A stretch of DNA of 64,000 bases, taken from assembly GCA_905221615.1 (NCBI GenBank), contig CAJNDT010004913.1, forward strand, positions 372,001-436,000. Reading direction: 5' to 3'. The stretch comes from Symbiodinium sp. CCMP2592. Lineage: Eukaryota > Sar > Dinophyceae > Suessiales > Symbiodiniaceae. Of this stretch, positions 21,228-32,200 are shown piece after piece. How positions within the stretch are numbered: the stretch's first letter is position 1; the number at the start of each line of letters is the position of its first letter. The position numbers were made by a program, and so were the translations under genes. Below the pieces are notes generated by a model. It searched no databases. It saw only the letters and a list, made by a program, of their open reading frames with translations, and was not told the origin of the DNA.

Positions 21228-22147
21228 TGTGAGCTAGCCGAAATCAGGGCATGGTGCAGTGCGCACACTGTGCTAGTACTTGCTCGGGCTTATCACAACC
21301 CATAAATCCTTGCGGTAACCCGTATGTTTTGTACAATCACTGAGGCCCTAAGCACGAGAGACGAACTTGGTGGCTGCGCATATGTTGAATCCGCTCCTCA
21401 AGCAATAGTCGCCATTACGGGTTTCGGGTTTACGGGTTTCGAAGATTAGAAGGTTTACTGCAGGCTCCACCGCCCTGAAGCTAACCCCTCCGACCGATCA
21501 ACCATACAATCCAAACTGCTAAAAATGCAGTTATCCTAAGACTCCAAGTGTACAAATAGTACCTACGTTGGGGTCTAAAGTCTATGAGCAGTACCTACTT
21601 TCGGCTATTCGGAATCCTAGGGTTAATATACAGCCCCTCTAACAGCATACCTGGGCCCGAAACTTCATTGCGACTAGTGAACCCAGACGCGAAACTTCGA
21701 AACAACGCAACGCATGCACAAAGATACGAATAACGTTCTGCCTACATGGTGAGTTGTTACTCCTCCCACTAACCGCACAACTTTATACCTCGGCGGAGCT
21801 ACCATTAAGGATCCGTAACGGCGGCAACGACGTGCGGGATACCTAGTTATTATAGACTATATAGGATGCCCAGTAACCCGGGAATAAGAAGGGCTCCCTT
21901 TTTGGTATTGGGTGACTTTATAAAGGAACCTGGAACTACAAAAAACTGGGCATCCTAGCCCCTAATTCTCGGAAACCCTAAACCCTTTATAGAACCCTTA
22001 TAGACCCCTTTAAGGAACCCTTATAAATCCCTTTAAAGGTACCCCTAATAAGGGTATCCTAGGAAAGAGGCTTCCCAACGAGCAAGGACTCCTGATGCAG
22101 ACTAGGTGGGGCTTTTAAAGCCTTTGAAAAATATTAGTAAATAACCC
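21228..22147. other. No supported gene
   Basis: A weak foldback-like pair may lie near 21537-21600 (TCCAAGTGTACAAATAGTAC and GAGCAGTACCTACTT). CTTTATAGAACCCTTATAGA words near 21985-22030 resemble the minisatellite at 6020. No coding signal. Confidence 0.35.
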
Positions 22148-22249
22148 TAAGGGTCCATGTACCCATATAGAGATACATGGGCCTCAAAGTACCTATATAG
22201 GGACTACATTTAGGCCAATGTATATACTATAAGAGTACATGGACCCTTA
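22148..22249 (+). repeat. Foldback element, family B (copy 3)
   Basis: TAAGGGTCCATGTACCCATA at the left and AGAGTACATGGACCCTTA at the right. It is nearly identical to copy 1 across its whole length. Confidence 0.9.
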
Positions 22250-22365
22250 GGGTAAGATCCTCTTAAGCCCAATAAGGGAAAATATAAAATGTCCCAAAGC
22301 CCTACCTAGCAGAGACCCAGATGCTAAAAAAATAAGTCCTGGAGTCCTAGACTTGGGCTAGGGGG

Positions 22366-22555
22366 GTGTACGTGTTGGGGGGGGGGACCCCCTAGTATAC
22401 ATTTCCGGGCCCTCACTGCGTAGCCCGACCCCCCCAACATTATACATTTCTAGCTCTCTTGCTGGTATGTCCAGGATCTGCCCGTGTATCGCCAACCCCC
22501 CCACAGAATACATTACGGACCCCCCCACATAATACATTTCCAGCTCCTGTACACG
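22366..22555 (+). repeat. C-tract repeat: CCCCCCCAC(A/AT)ATACATTTCCAGCTC
   Basis: The word C7-ACA(T/G)AATACATT(T/A)C, or close variants, occurs around 22432, 22496 and 22518, and an inverted or related G-run form at 22366-22388. Some copies continue into CAGCTC or TAGCTC. A related inverted pair lies at 62360-62515. Confidence 0.7.
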
Positions 22556-22604
22556 GTGACATGCGAGTGACATCTGACATGCGAGTGCGATCAGAATGCG
22601 TGAT

Positions 22605-22605
22605 G

Positions 22606-22651
<46 letters not shown>

Positions 22652-22690
22652 GGCTACTGCTGCTGCTGCAGCTGCTGCTGCTACTGTTGC

Positions 22691-22737
<47 letters not shown>

Positions 22738-22795
22738 ACTGCTGCTGCTACTACTGTTGCTCTGCTGCTGCTGCTGCTGCGGCTGCTGCTGCTGC

Positions 22796-22843
<48 letters not shown>

Positions 22844-22870
22844 AATGCTGCACTGCTAATGCTGCACTGA
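22605..22870. repeat. (CTG)n array with shared interruptions
   Basis: Pure CTG blocks at about 22607-22650, 22692-22736, 22764-22780 and 22797-22842 are separated by CGGCTACTG, CTACTGTTGCTCTG and CACTGCTGCTAC words. The word CTACTGTTGCTCTGCTGCTG occurs twice, so the array grew by duplication. Poly-Leu, poly-Ala and poly-Gln frames across it are not evidence of genes. Confidence 0.95.
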
Positions 22871-23027
22871 TGCCGCTGCTGCTGCTTCCGTTGCTCGGGT
22901 TTCAGGGTTTGGGCTTGACGTGTACTGGCAGCAACACAAAAGGCAGATCGAGACATCCCTCGCCGACGTTTTCGCTCACCCCTCGAGCTTCCAGTCAGCT
23001 GCTGCCCGCCCCACGGGCGGCAGATAA

Positions 23028-24027
23028 TTAACGTGCAAGGGCCACGATGGGGCAACTCTGGAGCGGCGCCGGCATTGCCTGCGACATCTCGCGGAAGAAC
23101 TGCGGGATCTTGCTTTGCTTTCCCGGCAACGGCACCAGATTCTGGAACCGATGAAAAACGAAGCACTGGAAGCTCAAAGGAGTGCTGTCCTTCGCGCACG
23201 AAGGAGAACAAGCAGTATACTGTCGCTCCATGAAAGGCGCCACCACCTGCTTCAAAGCCTCCCATTCCCACTTCTCTGGCAGTTCCAACGGCCTCCCCGT
23301 GGCATGAAAATGCCACAGGCGCAGCTCCTCAGAGTATGCCATGATGTTCTTCCGCCCCAATGCATTCTGCGGGAAATGCTCCGCCGACCAGTATGCCACA
23401 TCCTTCTTCTTCGTTTCCAGAGGCGGCACCTTCGAACGCAGCTCGCATACTGCTTTCACCGCGTCGGCCTCCACAGCCACGCGAAGCCTGATCAGGCGCG
23501 CAGGACTGCCGAACGTAGCAGAAACCAAGCTCTCTACTGCATCCCCTGTCTACACAGCATGCTAGAACCCCAGATCGTGCAGCGGCAGCCTCAATCTGCT
23601 CTCCTCGAAACTCGCCCTGTCGGGGTTGATCTCGCCGAGGACGGTGCCCTGGCTGGAAATCGGGTCCAGGATGAGTATCGGATTGCAGCAGCTGGCCTCG
23701 AAGATGGTCCGGGTTCCATCTTTGGGCTGCTCGTCGGCCGGTGTCAAAAGGCAGCAGTGCAGCTTGCTGCAGTACTCGCACTCGAGAGGATCAGCCACAA
23801 TCTTGCACACGGTGGAGGATTTCTTGGCATTCCGCTTTCGGAAAAGCGCTCCTCGAAAGACAGAAAGCACCACGGCAAGCTTGGGTCTGTCGCCGGCGTT
23901 AACACGAATGGCTAAGAGCTGATAAGCCCTCTTTTCACCGGCACCGGTCACAGGACGAAATGACGTCGCCTCCATAATGGGCGCATCGGCGCTGTTGCCG
24001 GCGACGACCCTAGGCAGGGAGGACGGC
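23028..24027 (-). CDS. Last exon block of the decayed gene, with two in-frame TAG codons
   Basis: Begins after CCTGCCTAG at about 24010 with VVAGNSADAPIMEATSFRP. It includes a Cys-rich stretch (CEYCSKLHCC) and reaches RLPLHDLG. TAG (23562-23564) and TAG (23550-23552) follow, and the same frame continues TGDAVESLVSATFGSPARL to a final stop at 23028. Removing 24 nt starting GG and ending AG would restore the frame, but an intron that short is unlikely. Mutation is the simpler reading. Confidence 0.5.
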
Positions 24028-24123
24028 GTGAGCCCCAACCCTTGGTTCCCGTCTTAGTGTACTTGTATGCAGACCCAACCCCACCCGGAAATGCAATTCG
24101 GGCTGAGGTTGGGTCCTCAGTCT
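24021..24123 (-). repeat. Intron-resident repeat, copy 1 (CGTGAGCCCC / GGTTGGGTC)
   Basis: On the plus strand: GGACGGCGTGAGCCCCAACC, then TATGCAGACCCAACCCCACC, CGGAAATGCA, and finally GCTGAGGTTGGGTCC. The GACCCAACC/GGTTGGGTC pair can fold. It lies wholly within the last intron of the decayed gene, next to the acceptor. Confidence 0.75.
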
Positions 24124-24169
24124 AATTAAACCAATCCCGAAGTCGGGTCCGGAATCTATTTACACCAAT

Positions 24170-25468
24170 TCAGCCGTGGCGCTTGACGCATCGCTTCTGG
24201 AAGCTGCTCCAGAGAGCAGCTCGCGAATGGCGGCTCGCACAGGAGACATACGCACGTTGGCACTGGGCAAGATGATGTTCCATCTTCTGCTGCTCATTGA
24301 GCTCCCGCGGGCCGTAGATTTGCGCAGCGCTCAAGCAGCCTTCCGCGGCTCGGGCATGGTTCACGAACTCAGTGACCGGAGGGAGAAGCAACTCCAGTCG
24401 CCGCAACATGTCCTGGTCCGTCTCATCCGGCCGGATGTCGACCTGGCCGAGCCCAGCAGCAGCGAGGATGCCCTCCAAGGTCTTGGGCGACGGCCGACTT
24501 TTTTTCGTGCAAGGGTCCGCAACTACATCCGGAGCCTCAGCAACGACCGGGGAGTCCGTCGCTTGGGGAACTTCCTCACCGTCCATGAAATCCTGGATTT
24601 CTCGCTGCAGTCTTTTCTGTGTTTCCAGGTTGGAAAACACAGCCGATGCATCCTCGGACCCAGCCTCATCCGATGCAGCCTGGTCCTCAGCCTCGTTGGC
24701 CTCCACGTCGCTGAGCACCTCCTCATCGCTGTCATTGTCGTCTGTTGACAGAACCAGAGACTGAGGCCAGAGGAGTCGCTCCCCATCTGCTTTGTACCAG
24801 TCCCTGATTTGCTCAGCGATCTGAAATTTGGATGCACCTGTGTGGATGCAGCTCAAGAACCTGCATGTGACATCAAAGGTCTCCTGGGCTATGTGGGAGA
24901 CCGAAGCATCTGCAAGCCCGGACCATGTCCTGCAGTTTTTCACGTGGCAAGCCGCGCGACTCTGCTTTGCGTGCACATGCTGTGTCGACAGCACAGCATC
25001 TTTCACAGTCGGCGTCCCACGCCAACAGGCCTTTATCTGGCCGAAGTGGCATTCGGCCGCCCGCTCAGTGCTTCGTTCTGGAGACCATTCCAGATTGGCC
25101 GGCCAATCCAGAACTCGCTGCACCGCATGTCCAGCTAGAGTCAAGGAGTGGCGAAGCGTCAACAAATGCATGAGGTGACGCTCGAAGAACTTGCCGGCAG
25201 ATCCTCTCGAGACGGAACACAGATGCAGGAGGATATAGTAGGAGGTGAGGGAATTGCGAAGCACCTCTTCCGGAGTAAAGAAATGGCCGCACGTCCACGA
25301 CCCGATCAGCAGCGTGCAGACGAGCTGATATAGAGCCAGTCCCACGCTGTCCCAGGTTTTGGCCAAGCTGCCGCTCATGAGCCAGACCGCATCCTTGGTT
25401 CTCATGGAATCCACGCCCAAGAAACTGGTCATGGGGCAGCCGTGGCTCACGACGCTGGTGACGTCCAC
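24170..25468 (-). CDS. Exon block 5 of the decayed gene (candidate catalytic Glu, acidic tail)
   Basis: 433 codons in frame with the preceding block across the TAA. It begins KVDVTSVVSHGCPMTSFLGV and contains ERAAECHFGQIKACWRG, whose Glu is the best candidate for the third catalytic residue. It then runs into an acidic Ser/Asp/Glu segment (DDNDSDEEVLSDVEANEAED) typical of a linker. It ends near VKRHG just before the repeat-bearing intron at 24021-24165. Confidence 0.6.
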   Translation of the reverse strand: MDVTSVVSHGCPMTSFLGVDSMRTKDAVWLMSGSLAKTWDSVGLALYQLVCTLLIGSWTCGHFFTPEEVLRNSLTSYYILLHLCSVSRGSAGKFFERHLMHLLTLRHSLTLAGHAVQRVLDWPANLEWSPERSTERAAECHFGQIKACWRGTPTVKDAVLSTQHVHAKQSRAACHVKNCRTWSGLADASVSHIAQETFDVTCRFLSCIHTGASKFQIAEQIRDWYKADGERLLWPQSLVLSTDDNDSDEEVLSDVEANEAEDQAASDEAGSEDASAVFSNLETQKRLQREIQDFMDGEEVPQATDSPVVAEAPDVVADPCTKKSRPSPKTLEGILAAAGLGQVDIRPDETDQDMLRRLELLLPPVTEFVNHARAAEGCLSAAQIYGPRELNEQQKMEHHLAQCQRAYVSCASRHSRAALWSSFQKRCVKRHG

Positions 25469-25477
25469 CTTGTTTGC

Positions 25478-26154
25478 TTAGAACGAAGTAAGCCGGTTTC
25501 GTAAGACAACAGAAGCGAGCCCCATGGCGCACAATTGGACCTCTAGGCTAGCTTGCGACTCAGCTGCGAAAGCATTGCCAATCATGGCTTTGCGGACACC
25601 GGAACGGAGATTGCGCGAGAGGGCTTTTTGAAGGTGCTCTGGATCCAGGCCACCGAAGATCTGGTGATGCCGGTCAAACCAGATTGTGCTGAAGGCCCAT
25701 AACGGAATAGGTGGCCTCCTGCCAGCCACACCTGTCAAGGGGACGGCGTGAGCCCCCCATGCCCGGACTCGACCCCTACGTGAACCACCCGCAGACCCAT
25801 CCTTCGATCAAAACGCATTTCCGCCCTAGGTTAGGTCTCCAATGTGTTCCAGCCATTTCCAGGCCCTAATGCAAGAAGGCGAGGGACGTGCAATCCAAAT
25901 AAAATCAGGCTACAAAGCAGAAGACACCATCAGGCGGCCAAGCCACATCTCGCCCAGAAGTCTGGGGGGTCGGGCATCGGGAACCCCAGGAATGCCAGAT
26001 TCAAGCTGTAGTGCGAGCCGTGCCCGTCGTAGCCGCAGGAGACCGGCGGCACACCGTTCGCCGCAACACACTCCAGCAGCACTTTGCTCGTCTCCTCGGC
26101 AATCTGTCTGCCGTTTATGTGTCCGGGCTTCCTCGGCTGGAAGGAGACCTGCAT
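25478..26154 (-). CDS. Exon blocks 3-4 of the decayed gene (second acidic motif), split by a repeat-bearing intron
   Basis: Block 3 reads VSFQPRKPGHINGRQIAEE and CGYDGHGSHYSLNLAFLG, with the second candidate acid in YDGHGSH. It ends near 25960. After an intron that contains the CGTGAGCCCC repeat (25738-25838), block 4 reads RRPPIPLWAFSTIWFDRHHQ and LRNRLTSF before an in-frame TAA at 25478-25480. The frame resumes immediately after the stop, so this looks like a nonsense mutation and not an exon end. Confidence 0.55.
25738..25838 (-). repeat. Intron-resident repeat, copy 2
   Basis: Same layout as copy 1: GGACGGCGTGAGCCCCCCAT, CCGCAGACCCATCC, CGCATTTCCG and TAGGTTAGGTCTCC. It has the same orientation and the same position relative to the acceptor of another intron of the same gene. 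Confidence 0.75.
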
Positions 26155-26612
26155 GGGGCAGGGCAATGGCAGAGCCAGGCGGCCAAAACAGGTGGAGCAA
26201 ACCTGAACCTATCGGCCCCTGCCTGCCACACCTGACTGTCGGTGTCTCCACGCTTTACCATGTAGACAAGCGCCAGCTGAGCTCTCTCGTCGGCCGGCAG
26301 GTTGGTTTCATTCCCCGGCAGGATTGCTCGATCTCCACATCCGCCAACGATCACAGGCTGCGGCCCCCAGCCGTACAGCAAACGGTAGCTTGCCGCGAAA
26401 GCAGAATCATCCCAGAGCAAGACATAATTCCGTTTGCTCTTGCACCTCAAGTAATCCAGAGACAGGGCGATGTTACAATGTTCACTCGCAGCTGTTCCTG
26501 GGATGCCATGAAGCTCCTGGGCAGGCGGCTGTCCTGGAGATCCAATGCCCCCCGACCCTTATTGGCATTGATGCCGAACTCTCGCATGAGGGAGCTCTGC
26601 GACAGACCTTAC
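26115..26612 (-). CDS. Exon block 2 of the decayed gene (first acidic motif; carries a frameshift)
   Basis: Reads MREFGINANKGRGALDLQ and on to LRVN, where an extra 8 nt (AACATTGT beside AACATCGC) moves the reading frame. It then continues IALSLDYLRCKSKRNYVLLW and DDSAFAASYRLLYG. DD in LLWDDSAF is the first candidate catalytic acid. The exon ends RGDTDSQ at an AG|GTGTGG donor (about 26234). The acceptor is CCATGCAG|GTCTCC near 26154, and the joined frame continues VSFQPRKPGHINGRQ without a break. Confidence 0.6.
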
Positions 26613-26677
26613 ACACGCCGTGTATGCAATGCGCTGGGAACAAAATCAACAGACCTGCTTGGGTCTGGGGACATCCA

Positions 26678-28200
26678 CTACTCAGATACAGCTTGCGTCA
26701 AGCATCGGGCTGCCAGGGTGAATCCGATCTCGCTGACCAAGGTGTCGTCTATTCCCTCCATTCTCGACGCCCGGACGCGGCTGAGACCACGATTCTTCCT
26801 TAGCTTCATGCTCCGTCTACGGGCCGCAAGACGTTTTGCAACAGGCTCCCACAGCATGCTGCCAGGGCGCTTGTCGCACATGGAAACCATAAACAGGACC
26901 AAAGCCTGCAGAAGGTCGTGGCCTTGCAACGCCCCCTCGGCAATGAGGGTTGCTGCCTTCACCTCTGCGGGCCGGCTTTGACTGGAGGCTAATCCAGCAG
27001 CTAGCCGCTCCACCAACTGTCGATGCTCCGGTGCCTGCTGAATCTCTCCTAGATGATAAGAGAGCCAATCGAGGCGCGACTGGATGAACTGATGAAGAGC
27101 CTGGTCCAGCCTGATGCTCGCAAACGTGCTGCGAACCCGAGAAAGCATCTCTGCATAGTTCAGGTTGGCGACCCTGTCCAAGTCGGCCTGCAGATGCAGA
27201 TGCTGGATGTAGTCTGCCGACCGCATTTCCTCGAGGTGGTCCTGGACGTCCTGGCTCTGCCTCCCGAGCAGCAAATGCAGCAGCTGCACCTGGTCGATTT
27301 TGTATGCCCAGCCACAAATGTGGCGCATGACCTTTGTCGACTGTGCCTGACGCTCACAGTCGCGGCAGCTGCTGCGTCCGAAGGGGCACAGGAATGGCGT
27401 TTGTGCTCGCAAGCAGGTCTGGGCCCGCAGGATCAGGTGTCCCGTGTCGGGCTCCCGGAAGAGACTGCAAGGCCGAGGTTTCGTTGTGTCGATGCATCCG
27501 GCCGCCAACCAACGTCTGCAAGAGCCGAGTGCCGCGGCTAGGAGCATGGTGCCATCGGCCAGGTCCAAGTCCAGCCCCTGGCATGCCTCCGTGCCTGAGG
27601 TCGCCGCAGCGGAAACTTCGGGCACAGCTGTCTCTGTCAAGCTGTCGGAAGTCGAGCCCGGAGAGTCCGGTAAACGACTTGGAGCTTTCTTCGTCTGCTG
27701 TGCCTTCCAGGCTGAAAGCAAGGCTTGGTGCTGCTTCCCTTGTTCGTGTTGCCGCATCCAGTAGTCCGTGCTGTCCCGCTGCGCATTGACAACACTGAGG
27801 CACAGGCTGCACCTGAACAGCAGCCCATTGTGCAGCCCGGGCACAGGCAATTGCTGGAAAACTCCCTTCCTGCAGTCCCGCTCCAACCACTCCCACAGGC
27901 TGAAGCGCGGCTCTGTGTCCTTGTCCTTTGTTCTTGGACCTCCCAACGGTGGCAACACAACGCCTGTGTCGGGCGTCGCCCGTTTCTTCCTGGGTCGAGG
28001 CTGGATGTCCTCGCCGGCTGCTCTGCAAATGTCATGGCCTTCCACCAGAGCCTGGCAAGCTCGGCAGTCCTGGCATTCCTGGACAGGCTCCCAGCCAGCA
28101 ATCCAAGCCGCGAACTCTTTCCAATGCCCTTTACCAGGAGCCTTTCCCAGTTTGTAGTGCTTGGACTGGAATGTCCTGCTACCGTGAGGCTCCGATAGTG
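26678..28200 (-). CDS. Exon block 1 of the decayed transposase-like gene (zinc-finger region)
   Basis: An open block of about 500 codons; it reads open upstream of the first ATG at 28045 through FQSKHYKLGKAPGKGHW. Near the start, CQDCRACQALVEGHD looks metal-binding, and FRCSLCLSVV...YWMRQHEQGKQHQ fits a C2H2/BED-like finger, a usual DNA-binding module at transposase N-termini. The rest is mostly helical with many Leu/Gln. It ends at RCLTQAV where GTATCTGAG begins a probable GT-AG intron of about 70-90 nt. Confidence 0.6.
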
Positions 28201-28209
28201 TACTTTGCG

Positions 28210-29209
28210 CAACGCCGGAGCAGCGTACATCATTATGATGTATTTTGTTTCCACTGATGTTTTATAGTTCCAACATCTCCAACACGGAGATTTGACTATA
28301 TCTATGCGTTTGAGTCGGGACGAAAAAACAGAAAGAACCCCATAAAACCCCACTTTCGGCTCAAACTTGTCATTATAACCAGCGCCTCGAGAGAGAAAAA
28401 AAGAAGAAGACTATATATGTATATATATATATATATATATATACACATGCATACATACAGCATAGATATATATATATATATATATATGTAGATATTATAC
28501 ACATGCACACTCTCGTACACACTCTCAGTTTTCGCTCGCTTGAACTTGCAAGCCTCCCAACATCACAGCCCTCATGTCCTTTTTGCAAGATTTCAGACGA
28601 TCGAGTCGAAGCACTGCTGGCGGCTCTGCTGTCCGAGAGCAGAAATCTTCCATGGCAGGTTCGAGAGCATGCTGCGACAGACCTTCTCGAAGCGACAATT
28701 CTCATGTTGTAGCGCTTGCATCTTGAGGGATGCGACGGAGCGAACAATAGAGTTTTATTGAAGCAGAGCTCTGAATGCATGCCATGAGCTCCCTTTCGCG
28801 GAAGAAGCATGGATCAGCAGTCAGCAGTTCGAGGCGGGCTCCCGCGGTCTCGCTAGAACATTTGCCTGCAGACTTGGTGAACCGGCAGGCCCATGATGAT
28901 TTGATGCACGTGCAGCTGTTCATGAACATCGCTTGGGAGGCTCACGGAACTGCACAGTTGCACGAAGGGTGTTTGCGTGCATGAGAGAAGCGTCAAGATC
29001 TGCAGTGCCCCATGCCGCAGACGGCACGGCCCGAAGAGTGAAAGACGGACATGGCACGCAGGCTCACTCCAGGGTCAGGCAGGCTCATGGCACTCGCGAG
29101 GGTCAGCTTCACAAAGCTCTCTCGGGGCGTTAGGCTGCACTGCATGGGCAATCATAGGTACAGCACAGCACTAGCTCCAAGTGCAGGGTCTGTACATGCT
29201 GCTGCGGCC
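28210..29209. promoter_or_regulatory. Divergent intergenic interval with (TA)n tracts
   Basis: Lies between the minus-strand relic and the first plus-strand gene, so any promoters for both would be here. It contains TA runs at 28414-28441 and 28465-28488. No TATA-type box is expected in dinoflagellates and none was identified. Several short plus-strand frames (28933-29174) have no family signal. Confidence 0.3.
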
Positions 29210-32200
29210 ATGGCACTCGTCCCAGCTGACGCCGTGGGCGACGCCGCGGGCGACGCCGCGGGCGACGCCGCGGCACCGCCTGAATGGCGGTCGGTCCGCG
29301 ACTTCGCTGCAATGATTTGTGGAGCATGCACCTCTTCTGTGCACCGATCTTTGCATGGGCTTCATGCGTGGTAGTTATAGTCATGCGACGTGCAGGCGCT
29401 GGCAAAGTAAAGTGGACCTACGAGAAGGTGCAGGGCATTGCAGCGGCCATGGAGCAGCACCTGCCTGTGGCAGTCAAGGACTTGATAGAAGGCCCCAATT
29501 GGAGGGGCGGTGCCATCGTCCGACTGGAGTCGGACACTGCGCGACCGACAGCGCGTGAGGTGTCCCGCCACTACTTCCTCCTGAAGCCTTGGGTTCAAGC
29601 CCTCCCAACCCCGGTGCCGAGCGCTTATATGGTTACCGACACCCTGCTTCTGCTGAACGAGTTGCTCGGGAAGAAGCTCTTCCCCGTCCAGCCGAATGAG
29701 TCGTTGATCAACAAGGCGGCCGCGGAGGCCGTGAAGATCAAGAAGCTCCTTCAATCTTTGAGGTACCTTTTTCGATCGAGCGGCTCAATTGCAGATCGGT
29801 TCCATTTGGCAATTAGCAAAAGCACCGGATCCCAGGTAAGAACAGCCGCTTCACGAGAATCGCGGATTTGAAGCACGACCTTCGCCCGAAGGATCCGAAG
29901 TCGCCTGTTGTCCTTTGAGAGGGTTTGGCATGCATTGCTTTCTAGTTTGCCCTGCTTTTCGCTTGGAGGAGAGGACACCTGCGAAGACGGAGACGGAGAA
30001 GAAGGAAGCGGAGAAGGCGATCGAGGACGACTACCTCGCCTCGATTGCCACGGAGGCCGCTCCGATTGAGGATGGTGCTGTTGCTGGGCTTCGCTAGTGT
30101 AATGTTGCACGATCTGAGGATGAGCCCCTGCTTTCGCAAGCGTCGACACGACAGCTGGGAGATCGGTCGGAAGACGATGAGGACAGGTTGGAAATACGTT
30201 CATTTTTTCTCCCATCATGCAACCCTATGACTTGCAGGATTTCTCCGACCGGGACTCCATGTCGCTGCTCGCGGAGCTTAGCTCCGAGGAGGAGTGGAGC
30301 GACAACGATATGGACATGAAGCTCGATGAACTTGCGTGCGGGCTGCTCTTTCCGCTCGAGTGCCTCGATCCAGAGGCAACGGTGTCGTATTGTGGGGCGT
30401 CGGACATACCGACGCCGCCATCTTCGCCGAAGAGCGAGGACGAGGACGAGGCATTGTGATAGTGCATGTTGGAGTGAGCGAGTGTGCATTGCATGCATGA
30501 GGATGACACGAAGATGATTGCCAGTGGCAAGAGGCTGCCAAAGGACTGCGTCTATAAGATTGCAACCTGACATGTGTTCGTGGGATGTGCATGCATTATA
30601 GGATCCGACGGGATCCTGGTTGTGTCGGCCCCGTCCAAAAGTGGATCTAGATGAACCTATCTTCGAACCGTGGCCGGTGGTTATCGATGATGATGATGAC
30701 GATGTCAAGGATTGAACGTGCAGCGACATGTCTTGTGATGCTTGGATTTTAATTATGGCACCTGTCTCTTAAAGGAGCCGGAGCCTCCAAGCGTGCCGAC
30801 ATCATCTGCGGAGCAGGACGTTAATGTGTGCATGTTGCAGTCATGATCAACAAGTGTTTGCATGTTCCAGGATGAAGAAACCGACCTCGAAAAGGCCGAG
30901 AAGATCATGGATGCCGTGAGCTCGAGCTCCGAGAAGCCCGAGGATTTCGTGATGATCATGATTCATTCAAACAATTACTTTGTAGTCCCGTCATGTTGCA
31001 GGAGTCAAAGTGTGACCGGACGATGGGCAAGAGGAACAAGAAGCTTTCCCGAAAGAAGGCCAGATTGATTTAGAGGTTCCATAGTTGTTTCATTGCATCT
31101 TGTTGCGGGTGTACAAGGGCCAGCCGAAGATGATCGGCCCATCCGTGGCAGAGGACGCAGTAACTATGGTTCACGCAGAAGAGTTGCTTCTCGTTACGTG
31201 TTTTGGCAGGACAGCGACATCGACGTGCCGAAGGGCCCGGATTCGGCATCGGAGAAGGACGAGTGTAAGGTTGAGACGAAGAGTTATTCATAGTTGTGGG
31301 TTTTTGCAGGATGCGCAAAGCGACTCCGACATCCACAGCGATGTTGAGGGCCCCGGGACATCGTCCAAGGAGGAGGAGTGTAAAGTTCATGCACACGCAA
31401 GATTTTTTGTGGGTGCCTTGAATACTTTCGCAGGATCCGGGAAGCGACAGCAACGTGGAGTCGAAGAAGCTGGGCCGCCGCGGCCCACGTCTGAAGGACG
31501 AGTATTGAGTAAATCTCATTGGGAAAAGCTGTGTGCTATTGCGTGTTTGGCAGGATTTCGCAACTGACACCGACTGGGCCCGGGCATTTGTGGAGTCACA
31601 GAACTCACGATCGGAGAAGGACGGGTGTGGTTTATAATCTACATATAGAGTTGTTTGTATGTACGTGTTTGTCAGGATGGACCAAGCGACAGCGACATGG
31701 AGCCGAAGGGGCCGCTGGGTTCGGCATCCGAGAAGGACGGATATGAATCAGCTAGTATTATTTCTAATTGTGTGTTCTGGCAGGAAGGACGAAGCGCCAG
31801 CGATATCGAGCCGAAGGGGCCACTGGACTCGGCATCGGAGGAGGACGGATATGAATCAGCTAGTGTTACTTCTATTTGTGTGTTCTTGCAGGATGGACCA
31901 AGCGCCAGCGACATCGAGCAGAAGGGGCCACTGGACTCGGCATCGGAGAAGGACGGTTATGATACAGCTATATAGTATTATTTCTATTTTGTGTATTCTT
32001 GCAGGATGGACGAAGCAGCAGCGACATCGAGCAGAAGGGGCCACTGGACTCGGCATCGGAGAAGGACGGTTATGATACAGCTATATAGTATTGTTTCTAT
32101 TTTGTGTATTCTTGCAGGATGGACGAAGCAACAGCGACATCGAGCCGAACGGGCCACTGGAGACGGCATCGAAGAAGGACGGATATGATTCAGCTATATA

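Larger units (their letters stand above)
23028..28200 (-). pseudogene. Decayed multi-exon gene: zinc-finger protein with possible DDE transposase core
   Basis: Read on the minus strand, five or more exon blocks join into one long protein. The N-terminal block carries two Cys/His clusters (CQDCRACQALVEGHD and FRCSLC with a later QHEQGKQHQ). Later blocks carry WDDSAFAASY, CGYDGHGSHYSLN and RAAECHFGQIK. These three acidic motifs, spaced across the protein, are candidates for a D-D-E catalytic core of a cut-and-paste transposase. The overall pattern matches a repeated dinoflagellate family as I remember it; no search was done. It is damaged: TAA at 25478-25480 interrupts an otherwise continuous frame, two TAG codons lie at 23562-23564 and 23550-23552, and an 8-nt insertion near 26470-26481 shifts the frame. 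The start codon was not found. The minus-strand reading is preferred over overlapping plus-strand frames because of composition and in-frame splicing. Confidence 0.6.

Noticed and set aside
22440..22860. Poly-Gln, poly-Ala, poly-Leu and poly-Cys frames over the CTG array
   Set aside because: Every frame on both strands stays open because of the trinucleotide repeat. None joins in phase with the neighbouring gene.
23115..23915. 266-codon plus-strand frame opposite the decayed transposase-like gene
   Set aside because: The minus strand has the better amino-acid composition, joins to neighbouring exons in frame and carries recognisable motifs. The plus frame is its shadow.
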